A stretch of DNA of 64,000 nt, taken from Pseudomonadota bacterium. Its GTDB lineage: Bacteria; Pseudomonadota; Alphaproteobacteria; Rhodospirillales; Magnetospirillaceae. The stretch spans positions 177,273 through 241,272 of the forward strand of contig JAJYTF010000004.1 of the NCBI GenBank assembly GCA_021793155.1, written 5' to 3'. The notes under the pieces were generated by a model that saw only the letters and a list, made by a program, of their open reading frames with translations, did not search any database and was not told where the DNA came from. This document shows positions 39,141 through 47,277 of this stretch, piece by piece; position 1 is the stretch's first letter, and the number at the start of each line of letters is the position of its first letter. Made by a program: the position numbers and the translations under genes.

Positions 39141-40310
39141 ATGAAGCAGCAAACCACACTCATCCACGCCGGACGCCATCCCGAACAGCATTCGGGCGCC
39201 GTCAACCCACCGGTCTATCATGTGTCGACGGTGACCTATCCCACCGTCGCCGCCATGAAGAGCGGCGAGAAGCGGCCGTTCGACGGCATGCGCTACGGCC
39301 GCTTCGGCACTCCGACCAGCTTTGCCCTGGAAGAAGCGCTCGCGGCGCTCGAAGGCGGCTATCGGTCCGTGTCGACCTCCTCGGGGCTGGCCGCCATCAC
39401 CGGCACGCTGACGGCGCTGTTGAAGGCCGGCGACCACCTGCTGATGGCGGACTCCGTCTATTATCCGACACGCCGTTTCTGCACCGAGCATCTGCGCCGC
39501 TACGGCGTCGAGACCACCTTCTACGATCCTCTGATCGGCGCGGGGATCGCTTCGCTGATCCAGCCGGAAACACGCGTGGTGTTCGTCGAGGCGCCCGGCT
39601 CCCTGACATTCGAGATGCAGGATATTCCGGCCATTGCCGCCGCCGCCCATGCCGCCGGCGCGGTCGTCGTCATGGACAATACCTGGGCGACGCCGCTCTT
39701 CTTCAGGCCATTCGAGAAAGGCGTCGACATTTCCATCCAGGCGGCAACGAAATTCATTGTCGGCCATTCGGACGCCATGCTGGGCGTCATCACCTGCGCC
39801 ACCGAGGAACTTTGGCATACGGTCAAGAGTTCGGTGGCAATGGCCGGCGTCTGTGCCGGGGCCGAGGAGGTTTATCTCGGCTTGCGCGGCCTGCGCAGCC
39901 TGGGCTCTCGCCTGCGCCAACACCAGGAATCGGGCTTGGCCCTCGCCCAGTGGCTGAAGGAACGCCCCGAAGTGGCCCGCATCATGTATCCGGCCTTGCC
40001 CGATGATCCGGGATACCCCCTGTGGCGACGCGACTTCAGCGGCGCCTGCGGCCTGTTCGGCATCGAGTTCCATCCCGTCCCGGAGGACGCGGTCGAGCGC
40101 TTCCTCGATGGGCTGAAATATTTTGGCCTGGGCTATAGCTGGGGCGGCTTCGAGAGCCTGATCATTCCGACCACCGGCCATATTCTGCGCACGGCGACCC
40201 GATGGCAGGCCGCGGGCCCCACGCTGCGCATCCACACGGGCCTCGAGGATCCTTCGGACCTTATGGCCGACCTCGCTGCCGGCTTCGATCGCCTGCACAA
40301 GTCGAAATAG
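39141..40310 (+). CDS. metC: Cystathionine beta-lyase
   Basis: A 389-residue PLP enzyme of the Cys/Met metabolism family that cleaves cystathionine to homocysteine. The PLP lysine lies in SIQAATKFIVGHSDAMLG and the conserved Asp in VVVMDNTWATPLFF. The YGRFGTPTSFALEEALAALE segment near residue 56 matches the MetC group. The start is the ATG of MKQQTTLIHAG; the frame is open 21 codons upstream without similarity. No methionine synthase gene is beside it. Confidence 0.93.
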   Translation: MKQQTTLIHAGRHPEQHSGAVNPPVYHVSTVTYPTVAAMKSGEKRPFDGMRYGRFGTPTSFALEEALAALEGGYRSVSTSSGLAAITGTLTALLKAGDHLLMADSVYYPTRRFCTEHLRRYGVETTFYDPLIGAGIASLIQPETRVVFVEAPGSLTFEMQDIPAIAAAAHAAGAVVVMDNTWATPLFFRPFEKGVDISIQAATKFIVGHSDAMLGVITCATEELWHTVKSSVAMAGVCAGAEEVYLGLRGLRSLGSRLRQHQESGLALAQWLKERPEVARIMYPALPDDPGYPLWRRDFSGACGLFGIEFHPVPEDAVERFLDGLKYFGLGYSWGGFESLIIPTTGHILRTATRWQAAGPTLRIHTGLEDPSDLMADLAAGFDRLHKSK

Positions 40311-40403
40311 ATGCTCAGCAACAAAATAATTGCGATTGCATCGCAAAGCCTACGCCATTTCATGTTAGAATAAAAATATGACGAATGGTGAGTTTTAAAT
40401 AAA

Positions 40404-41093
40404 ATGCGACAGACTCGGCTTCTTTCTAACGCCATGACACAGCAAGCTGCGGTCAAGAAGATGCGCGACGATGTCCGCCGCTTCGTCAACGCTTTGGCGG
40501 CGCGCCTGGTCGAGTTGGAACGAATGGCCAAGGCAGCCAAACGTTTCGAAGTTTTTTCCGCTGAGGAATATTCGGAGTTCAAGCTGCTGTTCCGGCAGTT
40601 CCGCGAACTGAGTGAGGAATTCCAGATGCTGAGCCATCTGGCCGAAGCTTCCCTGGGCGACGTGGAACGATGGGGCAATAGCCATCCGACCGAATTCGAG
40701 GACCTGGAAGCCTATTTTCGCAAGCTTCAGATCCCCATGCTGCACGCCCTGATCAGCACCAACCTGCGTCTGCTGAAGGTATGGGATGATCGTCTGCAGC
40801 GCGGCGAAGGCCTGCCTTACGGCGCCCGTGAACTGTTCATCGAAACGATTCGGATCATCCACCACGCCCGGATCGAGCTGTTGCGCCCCCGCTATGTCGC
40901 GCTGCTCGATGACGCCGCACTGCGTAACGCCGACCGCGCCGAACGTCTGCTGCGCACACTGATCGAGCAGGCGCCAGCACTGGTCGACTTCGGCAGCGAA
41001 CGCCCCTGGCACTTTCTGGATGACGAGGAAGTGCCCAAGCTCCAAAAAATGGATATGCTGGACGGCCAGATACAGGCATTTCCCCAGCCGTAA
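40404..41093 (+). CDS. Hypothetical helical protein
   Basis: A 229-residue protein predicted to be almost entirely alpha-helical, rich in Arg, Glu and Leu, with no signal peptide or membrane segment. A possible alternative start is the ATG giving MTQQAAVKKM 10 codons in. I do not recognise a family. The upstream 90 bases are AT-rich and hold a short palindrome TTGCGA-N5-TCGCAA (40330-40346). Codon use looks like that of its neighbours, so it is probably a real gene. Confidence 0.75.
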   Translation: MRQTRLLSNAMTQQAAVKKMRDDVRRFVNALAARLVELERMAKAAKRFEVFSAEEYSEFKLLFRQFRELSEEFQMLSHLAEASLGDVERWGNSHPTEFEDLEAYFRKLQIPMLHALISTNLRLLKVWDDRLQRGEGLPYGARELFIETIRIIHHARIELLRPRYVALLDDAALRNADRAERLLRTLIEQAPALVDFGSERPWHFLDDEEVPKLQKMDMLDGQIQAFPQP

Positions 41094-41182
41094 CACAAAC
41101 AACGCCCGACAAGCTGTTATTTTTGATTGCTTTTCCTCCGTGCTTCGACTTGACGGAGAAATGCATCGGGGGTATATTACCT

Positions 41183-41196
41183 ACCGATCGTTCGGT
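41183..41196. promoter_or_regulatory. Candidate TetR-type operator
   Basis: A perfect inverted repeat ACCGA-TCGT-TCGGT lies 35 bases before the TetR-family gene, next to a TATATTACC stretch that could be a -10 region. Autoregulatory TetR operators of the form ACCGAcCGgTCGGT are common, so self-repression is likely. Confidence 0.65.
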
Positions 41197-41231
41197 CATG
41201 TCGACGCCCCGCCGCCGGAGGGACAAAAGAG

Positions 41232-41876
41232 ATGCCAACGCCACTGCTGACCCGGGAAGAACTGCTGATCCGCCTGGGGAAAACCTTCCGCCGTTTCGGC
41301 TACGAAGGTGCCAGCATGACCCGCATTGCTGCCGCAACCGGGCTCGGCAAGGCCAGTCTTTACCACTACTTTCCTGACGGCAAGGCCCAGATGGCGACGG
41401 CCGTACTGGACGCCACCACGGCCTGGTTCGACGCCAACATCTTTCACCCCCTGGAATCGGTGCACCCGCCCCGGCAGCGCATCGTCTCCATGTTGCAGAT
41501 ATTGTCCGGCTATTACGATGCCGGCCGCATGCCGTGCCTTCCCGCCCTGTTCGGCCTGACCGAGGAGCGTGGCATCTTCGGCGAGCGAATTCGCCTTTTC
41601 TTCCGCCGATGGGTGGATGCACTGACCCAGACGCTTACCGATGCTGGCCTGGCCAGGGACATCGCCCAGCGACGGGCCCATGACGCCGTCGAGCGGATCC
41701 AGGGAGCGCTGGTCCTCAGCCGGGCTTGCGGAGACGAACGCCCCTTCGTCACCATGGTCCGGGAACTGCCCGACCAGCTCCTGGCAGGCGCCGACCGATC
41801 CACGGTATGGACTACCCGCGCCCCGCGTTTCCCCGCCGCGCCACACCTCCCCATGGCGCCGCGCCGCGCCGTCTGA
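41232..41876 (+). CDS. TetR/AcrR family transcriptional regulator
   Basis: A 214-residue repressor. The N-terminal helix-turn-helix (residues about 10-55) reads GYEGASMTRIAAATGLGKASLYHYF, a typical TetR signature. The C-terminal ligand domain resembles the TetR_C family of regulators such as those of the YxaF/LmrA type (WFDANIFHPLE). Residues 190-214 are an Arg/Pro-rich tail. No obvious target gene is adjacent: the neighbours on both sides are unrelated. The ligand is unknown. Confidence 0.88.
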   Translation: MPTPLLTREELLIRLGKTFRRFGYEGASMTRIAAATGLGKASLYHYFPDGKAQMATAVLDATTAWFDANIFHPLESVHPPRQRIVSMLQILSGYYDAGRMPCLPALFGLTEERGIFGERIRLFFRRWVDALTQTLTDAGLARDIAQRRAHDAVERIQGALVLSRACGDERPFVTMVRELPDQLLAGADRSTVWTTRAPRFPAAPHLPMAPRRAV

Positions 41877-41917
41877 AAAGACCATCACGCGCTTGTTGCG
41901 CCCATGCTGGGCGCACC

Positions 41918-41948
41918 AAAAAAGCACCCGCCCAATAAAGGGCGGGTG
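41918..41948 (-). terminator. Intrinsic terminator of the hisI-COG0523 operon
   Basis: On the minus strand CACCCGCCC (41940-41948) pairs with GGGCGGGTG (41925-41933) around a 6-base loop, 9 bp perfect, followed by GCTTTTTTGG. It lies about 100 bases after the GTPase stop codon and may also stop the convergent TetR transcript. Confidence 0.88.
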
Positions 41949-42048
41949 TGCAAGGATGTCTAAGAGAGGGAGGCTGACCTCCAAAGGCCAACTTCGCGGT
42001 AATCCTAACAAAACTTTGGCGACGGATCAACGCGAATCATTCTTAAAT

Positions 42049-43191
42049 TCACTTCAAAATATCGTCCGCATTGGCAATTGCCGAGCGCAGGAGGGTTTCC
42101 ACCGCCGGACCGGACAGGTCGCGGGTGATGAAGACGATGCGCGTGCGCTGATCTCCGTCCGGCCAGGATGGAAGTTCCACCGGCGGATGGAACAGGTGCT
42201 GCACGCCATGGATGACCAGCGGCTTGTCACATTCCCGGGCATTGATGATGCCCTTGACGCGCAAAAGGTTCTCGCCACGGGTCGACACCAGGACCTCGAG
42301 CGCCATCACCAGCGGCTCCCACGGAACCGGCTGATCGAAGGTGACGACGAAGGACTGGACGGCCCGGTCATGGCGCCCACCGTCCGCATGGCCATGATGG
42401 TGATCATGGTCGTGATGATGATGGTGGTGATCGTGCCCGCACTCGGGCCCGCAATGGTCGCCATGCTGCCGCGCCGCCACCGCCTCGTCGTTGAGCCAAC
42501 GCGCCACATCAGGGATGCGCGTCGAGCCGTCGAACAGGCCGCAATCGAGAACATCCGTCGGGTCGACGGCGCCATTTGTGACGGCTAGAAGCCGCGCTCC
42601 AGGATTGAGCCCGGCCAGTCGCCGGCGCAGAACCTCCACCTCGACCGGATCCGCCAGATCGAGCTTGGTCAGCAGCAGACGGTCGGCCACCGCCGCCTGC
42701 TTGACGGACTCGCGATTGGCGTCCAGGGTCTTGGCGCCGTTCACCGCGTCGACCGTGCAGACCACGCCATCCAGGCGATAGCGCGCTCCGATCAGCGGAT
42801 CGGCCATCAGGGTATGAAGGATCGGCGCCGGATCGGCCAATCCGGTGGTTTCCACCAGGATGCGCCGGAATTCCGACACCTCGCCCTTCACCCGTTTCAG
42901 GAACAGGTCGCGTAGCGCCGTCACCAGGTCGCCGCGAACGGTGCAGCAGAGACACCCACTGTCCAGCACGACGACGTCCTCGGCGATTTGACGAACCAGC
43001 AGATGATCGATTGCGGCTTCGCCGTATTCGTTGATCAGCACCGCGCAATCGCCCAGTTCGGGCCGTTCCAGCAGACTGTTGAGCAGGGTCGTCTTACCGC
43101 TGCCCAGGAACCCCGTGAGGATGGTGACCGGGATCGCAGCCGCGGCGACGGTCTGGGGATCTACGTTGAGGTCTTCGACGTCTTCGCTCAT
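42049..43191 (-). CDS. COG0523 GTPase (CobW/ZagA-type zinc metallochaperone)
   Basis: A 380-residue G3E GTPase. Walker A GFLGSGKTT is at residues 27-35, the metal motif CLCC at 80-83, the base-recognition TKLD at 175-178, a histidine-rich metal loop of about 30 residues at 243-274 (HDHHHHHHDHDHHHGH) and the CobW_C domain after it. The CxCC and His loop are hallmarks of the zinc-chaperone subgroup; its position next to zur supports zinc over cobalamin or nickel. It overlaps hisI by 4 bp (ATGA) and ends in a clear terminator. Confidence 0.9.
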   Translation of the reverse strand: MSEDVEDLNVDPQTVAAAAIPVTILTGFLGSGKTTLLNSLLERPELGDCAVLINEYGEAAIDHLLVRQIAEDVVVLDSGCLCCTVRGDLVTALRDLFLKRVKGEVSEFRRILVETTGLADPAPILHTLMADPLIGARYRLDGVVCTVDAVNGAKTLDANRESVKQAAVADRLLLTKLDLADPVEVEVLRRRLAGLNPGARLLAVTNGAVDPTDVLDCGLFDGSTRIPDVARWLNDEAVAARQHGDHCGPECGHDHHHHHHDHDHHHGHADGGRHDRAVQSFVVTFDQPVPWEPLVMALEVLVSTRGENLLRVKGIINARECDKPLVIHGVQHLFHPPVELPSWPDGDQRTRIVFITRDLSGPAVETLLRSAIANADDILK

Positions 43192-43580
43192 TTACCGTAA
43201 AGCTCCTCGGGCGGAGTCACCACCGGCGCCACCTCGGTCAACCCGCCCGCGGCGACCGCAGTGAAAAAACAGCTGCGATGGCCGGTATGGCAGGCCACCC
43301 CGTCCTGCTCGACCCGCAACAGCAGGGTGTCGCCGTCGCAGTCGACGAGAAACTCGACCAGGCGCTGTCGTTGCCCAGAGGTTTCACCTTTGCGCCAGAG
43401 TCGGCGGCGTGACCGGGAAAAATAGCAGACCTGTCCGCTGCGCAGCGTCTCTTCGACCGCTTCGCGGTTCATCCAGGCCATCATCAACACCTCGCCACTG
43501 TCGTGCTGCTGGGCGATCGCCGCAACCAGACCATCGGCGTTGAAGTTTATGGCGGCCAAGGCCGCCGTGGGATCGATCAC
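43188..43580 (-). CDS. hisI: Phosphoribosyl-AMP cyclohydrolase (HisI)
   Basis: A 130-residue PRA-CH enzyme of histidine synthesis that hydrolyses phosphoribosyl-AMP. The magnesium motif DCDGD and the zinc ligands in ACHTGHRSCF are present. I choose a GTG start giving (M)IDPTAALAAINF because AAGGA sits 7 bases before it. It is not in a his operon: it precedes a COG0523 GTPase and is divergent from zur, which fits the Zur-regulated HisI paralogues described for COG0523 clusters. Whether it is the only hisI in the genome cannot be told here. Confidence 0.9.
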   Translation of the reverse strand: MIDPTAALAAINFNADGLVAAIAQQHDSGEVLMMAWMNREAVEETLRSGQVCYFSRSRRRLWRKGETSGQRQRLVEFLVDCDGDTLLLRVEQDGVACHTGHRSCFFTAVAAGGLTEVAPVVTPPEELYGK

Positions 43581-43620
43581 GGGGAGATCCTTCTGCAAGT
43601 TGGCAGATAAATGGGGGCGA

Positions 43621-43635
43621 TGTTATGTTGTAACA
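43621..43635. promoter_or_regulatory. Candidate Zur box
   Basis: TGTTATGTTGTAACA, with arms TGTTA and TAACA around a 5-base centre, sits in the 81-bp gap between the divergent hisI and zur starts. It resembles AT-rich palindromic Zur boxes of alphaproteobacteria. One bound dimer could repress both directions. Confidence 0.7.
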
Positions 43636-43661
43636 ACCGTACTCGCAACAGGCTCCGGTTC

Positions 43662-44159
43662 ATGGACCTCCCCGCCAGCGCTTTCCCCTCCCCCGTCCAT
43701 GACCATCAGGACTGCGTCCGCGCTGCCCTCGACGCCGCCGAAGCGAAGTGTGAACAACGGGGCGCCCGCCTGACCTCCTTGCGTCGACGGGTCCTGGAAC
43801 TGGTATGGACCAGCCACGAACCGGTCGGTGCCTATGCCCTTCTCGATACGCTGAAGAGCGAAGGCCAGGCAGCGGCGCCGCCAACCGTTTACCGCGCCCT
43901 GGATTTCCTGATCGAGCAGGGGCTGGTCCATCGCCTGGAACGGTTGAACGCTTTTGTCGGCTGCCCGCGGCCCGAGGCATCGCACTCGGCGCAGTTCCTG
44001 ATCTGCACCGCCTGCGGCCGCGCCGCGGAACTGGACGACCCGGCCATCGGCCAAGCCGTTCGCCAGGGGGCGGAAGCCAGGGGATTCAGCGTAGGCCGGC
44101 AAACCATCGAGGTGGAAGGCCTTTGCGCCGATTGCCAAGGTACCCTGCAAAAGAAGTAA
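43662..44159 (+). CDS. zur: Fur-family regulator, zinc uptake regulator type
   Basis: A 165-residue Fur-family repressor. The winged helix (residues about 15-90) includes TSLRRRVLELVWTSHEPVGAY and PPTVYRALDFLIEQGLVHR. The C-terminal part has two CxxC pairs, CTAC and CADC, for the structural zinc, and a His-rich segment around SHSAQFLIC typical of Zur. The divergent zinc chaperone gene and the palindrome between them support Zur over Fur. I start at MDLPASAFP; the frame is open 17 codons upstream across the operator. Confidence 0.88.
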   Translation: MDLPASAFPSPVHDHQDCVRAALDAAEAKCEQRGARLTSLRRRVLELVWTSHEPVGAYALLDTLKSEGQAAAPPTVYRALDFLIEQGLVHRLERLNAFVGCPRPEASHSAQFLICTACGRAAELDDPAIGQAVRQGAEARGFSVGRQTIEVEGLCADCQGTLQKK

Positions 44160-44242
44160 TGCGCCCGGGTCACCGGTGACACCGGTGAAAGGCCGCGCCA
44201 TGTACAACTGACTGCCTTCTCACCAGGCAACAGGAGGCTTGC

Positions 44243-44551
44243 ATGTCGCGATTCATGGCGGGCGTAGCTGCAGCATGCTCGCTTGTCGCCCTCCCCGCCG
44301 CCGCCGCTGACGACGATGTATGCGGCCCAAGGGCATCCATTCTCGATACTTTGTCGCGCGACTATCAGGAAAGTCCGGCCGCCATGGGGGTGGCCAGCGG
44401 CGGCAGCGTCATCGAGGTGTTCACCGCGCGCAGCGGCAAGACCTGGACCATCCTGCTGACCCACCCCGACGGCAACAGCTGCATCGTCGCCGCCGGCGAA
44501 CAATGGACGCCGGTGTTACGCCAACTGTCATCGACCGACAACGAAATCTGA
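44243..44551 (+). CDS. Small secreted protein of unknown function
   Basis: A 102-residue protein with a signal peptide (MSRFMAGVAAACSLVALPAAAA, cleavage after AAA). The mature 80 residues contain two cysteines and the segment GGSVIEVFTARSGKTWTILLTHPDGNSCIVAAGE, seen in many short periplasmic proteins of alphaproteobacteria. A strong AGGAGG site precedes the start. The function is not known. Confidence 0.85.
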   Translation: MSRFMAGVAAACSLVALPAAAADDDVCGPRASILDTLSRDYQESPAAMGVASGGSVIEVFTARSGKTWTILLTHPDGNSCIVAAGEQWTPVLRQLSSTDNEI

Positions 44552-44555
44552 GCGA

Positions 44556-44999
44556 TCAGGGGTTGAACAGCGGGTGGACGATCCGGTCGCCCACCTTGAT
44601 ACCCAGATGCTCCGCGACTCCGCCATTCACCTCAAGCACGGCGCGGACGGGCCCGGGCGACGGGATGATCTCCAGCGACAACGGCACGGCACGCTGGGCA
44701 ATGCCGGTAATCCGGCCGTCCCGCGCGATAAAGATCATATCCAACGGGATCAGGGTGTTCTTCATCCACATGGCGATCGTCCGATCGGCGCCGAAATCGA
44801 ACAGCATGCCCGCGTCGGCCGCGAGATGGGCGCGATCCATCAAGCCACGGGTCAGTTCCTCGGGCGTCCGCGCCAGTTCGACGCTGAATGCCAGCGAGCG
44901 GCCGTCGGCCGTTTCGATGGACAATGGAGACGCTTCCATCGCCTGGACGGCGGACGACGGCAACAGCAACACGAAGACGAGAAGTCGGAGCAGCTTCAT
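44556..44999 (-). CDS. DUF192 family exported protein
   Basis: A 147-residue secreted protein with signal peptide MKLLRLLVFVLLLPSSAVQA. The mature region matches DUF192: ELARTPEELTRGLMDR, GMLFDFGADRTIAMWMKNTLIPLDMIFI and VLEVNGGVAEHLGIKVGD. The domain is a small beta-barrel of unknown function. It ends 5 bp from the convergent small secreted gene. The ribosome binding site AAGGG is spaced rather far from the ATG. Confidence 0.88.
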   Translation of the reverse strand: MKLLRLLVFVLLLPSSAVQAMEASPLSIETADGRSLAFSVELARTPEELTRGLMDRAHLAADAGMLFDFGADRTIAMWMKNTLIPLDMIFIARDGRITGIAQRAVPLSLEIIPSPGPVRAVLEVNGGVAEHLGIKVGDRIVHPLFNP

Positions 45000-45082
45000 A
45001 CCGAGCGGAATCCCTTGGGAGGCGATGGTGAAGCGGGTATACCAGAAATAGCCACCCACCCGCCATCGCCCGCCGAGGCCTC

Positions 45083-46084
45083 ATGCGCATTTTGGCCACT
45101 CTGCTGCTGTTTCTCGCCGCCGTTCCCGCCGCGGCCGCCGATCTTCCCGCCCCGCCCTGGCGATCTCCCCTGTCGCAGAGCCATCCGCTGGTCGGGCGGA
45201 TCTGGCTGCCGGCGGAGGGACGCTTCATCGACGCCGCCGAACTGGCCCGGCGGATGGTCGCCGCCGACTTCATCCTGCTGGGCGAGCACCACGACAATCT
45301 GGACCACCACCGCCTCCAGACCTGGGCGTTGGAGCAGGTCATCGCCGTCGGGCGCCGCCCACCGGTCGCTTTTGAAATGCTGAGCCCCGAGCAGGAGCCG
45401 GGGTTGCGCCGGCATCTGGCCGAACATCCGGGCCAGGTGGAAGGCCTGGACGCGGCGGTCGACTGGACCAAAAGCGGCTGGCCCGAATGGTCCGCCTATC
45501 GGCCCCTGTTCGCCGCGGCACTGGCGGCCGGGCTGGAAATCCGCACGGCCAACGTGCCACTGGCCGATGTGCGCGCCCTGGCCCGCCAGCAGGCGTTACC
45601 CGACGCGAAGCGGGCCTACTACGGCCTGGACCAGCCGCTCGACGCAGCCACCAGCGCGGCCATGGCCGAGGAAATCCGCCAATCCCATTGCAGCCAACTG
45701 CCGGAACGGATGGTGCCGGGGATGGTCGAGGTGCAGCGGGCGCGCGACACCGCCATGGCCCGCGCCATGACCGCTGACGCCCCGACCGGCGCCGTGCTGA
45801 TCGCCGGGGCCGGCCATGTGCGCTCCGACCGTGGCGTCCCCGCCCAAATCGCTCATCTGGCGCCGGACCGCCCGATCTTCTCGCTGGGGTTCGTCGAGGT
45901 GGTGGATGACCGCACCGACCCGGACTCCTATGGCGAACCATGGGGAACGGACAAACCGCCATTCGATGCGGTGTGGTTTACCCCACGAGCCAGCGACGAG
46001 GATCCCTGCGCCGGATTCGCCGAGCATATGAAAAAGAAAAAAGAGCGAGAAGAGAAGGAAAAGGAAAACAAAGGAAACGGGTAG
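45083..46084 (+). CDS. ChaN-family haem-binding-type protein
   Basis: A 333-residue exported protein with signal peptide (MRILATLLLFLAAVPAAAA). The N-terminal half has LLGEHHDNLDHHRLQ and later IAGAGHVRSDRGVP, motifs of the ChaN/Cofac_haem_bdg (TIKI superfamily) domain. The LGEHHDN histidine cluster is the likely metal or haem site. No lipobox is seen, unlike some ChaN. The final 20 residues are an unusual Lys/Glu-rich tail (KKKKEREEKEKENKGNG), which overlaps nothing and is an oddity. Confidence 0.85.
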   Translation: MRILATLLLFLAAVPAAAADLPAPPWRSPLSQSHPLVGRIWLPAEGRFIDAAELARRMVAADFILLGEHHDNLDHHRLQTWALEQVIAVGRRPPVAFEMLSPEQEPGLRRHLAEHPGQVEGLDAAVDWTKSGWPEWSAYRPLFAAALAAGLEIRTANVPLADVRALARQQALPDAKRAYYGLDQPLDAATSAAMAEEIRQSHCSQLPERMVPGMVEVQRARDTAMARAMTADAPTGAVLIAGAGHVRSDRGVPAQIAHLAPDRPIFSLGFVEVVDDRTDPDSYGEPWGTDKPPFDAVWFTPRASDEDPCAGFAEHMKKKKEREEKEKENKGNG

Positions 46085-46087
46085 CAC

Positions 46088-46579
46088 TCACCCCTCTCCC
46101 GCCTCCGCCTTTTCCTTCGCTTTTTTCAGCTTCAGCCAGATTTCCGTCTCAAGACGCTTGAGCTTCTGGTCGAAGTCCTCGATCCGCTCGAAGCCTTTCT
46201 GGCGGGCAACGGTACGATAGCGGTCGGAAAGCCGCCGGAAGGTGATCTCCGCCGCGACCGCGGCGGCGACCAGCCCGGCGCCGGTGCAAATCCAGGCGGC
46301 CAGCAGGCCGAAATGATGGTCGAGAACGACCACCATGCCCCAAAAGCCGATAGTGATGGCCGTGGTCGCGCCCAGAAGGATGAGCCGTTTGGCGGTAGCA
46401 TCCTGGCGGCTCTTCTGCAATTGCCGTTCCATCTCGGTGAAGGCATTGGTCAGTTCGGCCCGGGCCATCGCCTGCCAGGTCTTGAACGACATGCCCCGCG
46501 CGCTCTTGCCATCGCGAATGAAGTTCTCGAGCTTGCGGACCAGATAGTCGGCCCGCTGCGGGGGTGTGGGATCCGCCAT
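46088..46579 (-). CDS. Membrane protein with coiled-coil C-terminus, unknown function
   Basis: A 163-residue protein: an amphipathic N-terminal part (residues 1-65), two transmembrane helices (RLILLGATTAITIGFWGMVVV and LAAWICTGAGLVAAAVAAEIT), then a charged helical tail ending KLKKAKEKAEAGEG. I recognise no family. It starts 5 bp after the Panacea-like gene ends, so both are probably one transcript. The ribosome binding site of the chosen ATG is poor. Confidence 0.7.
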   Translation of the reverse strand: MADPTPPQRADYLVRKLENFIRDGKSARGMSFKTWQAMARAELTNAFTEMERQLQKSRQDATAKRLILLGATTAITIGFWGMVVVLDHHFGLLAAWICTGAGLVAAAVAAEITFRRLSDRYRTVARQKGFERIEDFDQKLKRLETEIWLKLKKAKEKAEAGEG

Positions 46580-46584
46580 GCGGG

Positions 46585-47154
46585 TTACTTGGCCGGTGGC
46601 TTGGTCGGCGGCATCCATTTCTGCACCGACACCGGCTTGCCGCTTTGCGAGCGCATGACCCGCGGGCGCAGGACCTGGCCGATCGGTGGCGCGCCGACGG
46701 CGACCGCCGCCTCGGGCGTGGCCGAAGCCTTCTTGCCATAAAAATCGATCATCGCCTTGAGCGTGATTTCGCTGCGTGGGCCTTTGGTCAAGGCGGCGCG
46801 GTAAGGCGCATGGGCGTTGACCTGGCGGCTCAGCGATTCGGCGGAGTGCGAGCCGAAGCGCCGCCAAACGCTGTCAAGGAAATGGGTCACCATTTCGGGC
46901 ATCGGCGACGGTTCGATGGGCGGCCGCTGCAACGCGCAGGCACGGAATACATTGGGCTCGATCGGCCCCAGTTCGCTGGCGACGAATATGGCCGGCATCA
47001 GCATGCGGCCGTGATAGGCCACGGCGAAATAAGCCTGGGAAAGGAACATCAGCCGATGCAGCTTTTGCGGCTGCAGGTACTCGTTGTCGTCCAGCGCCCG
47101 GTCGATGAACCAGAAGGCCACGTCAAAGCTCGATTCAACCGCCGCCGAGGCCAT
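46585..47154 (-). CDS. Panacea (DUF4065)-like protein
   Basis: A 189-residue protein. Residues about 8-120 resemble the Panacea/DUF4065 fold: FDVAFWFIDRALDDNEYLQPQKLHRLMFLSQAYF then an ELGPIEPNVFRA segment, the pattern seen in phage-associated and antitoxin proteins (SocA/GepA type). The C-terminal 60 residues are a basic, Pro-rich tail. A strong AAGGAGGGGAA site fixes the start. No toxin of a recognised family is beside it, only the downstream membrane protein. Confidence 0.75.
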   Translation of the reverse strand: MASAAVESSFDVAFWFIDRALDDNEYLQPQKLHRLMFLSQAYFAVAYHGRMLMPAIFVASELGPIEPNVFRACALQRPPIEPSPMPEMVTHFLDSVWRRFGSHSAESLSRQVNAHAPYRAALTKGPRSEITLKAMIDFYGKKASATPEAAVAVGAPPIGQVLRPRVMRSQSGKPVSVQKWMPPTKPPAK

Positions 47155-47277
47155 TTCCCCTCCTTCGAGCCCTTCCGAGCCGAGGTGACAAACATAGCGG
47201 CCATCGCCCCGTTCCGCCAAGCGTCGCGGATCGGGGCGAACGGCGGATTCCGTCCCAACCAAAAGAATCCGGCGACA

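Noticed and set aside
42360..42470. A plus-strand open frame with Met/Val-rich hydrophobic repeats
   Set aside because: It is the antisense reading of the His-rich loop codons of the COG0523 GTPase.
44170..44188. TCACCGGTGACACCGGTGA palindrome after zur
   Set aside because: Could be an operator or a weak stem, but it is GC-rich, lacks a T-run, and I found no second copy near related genes.
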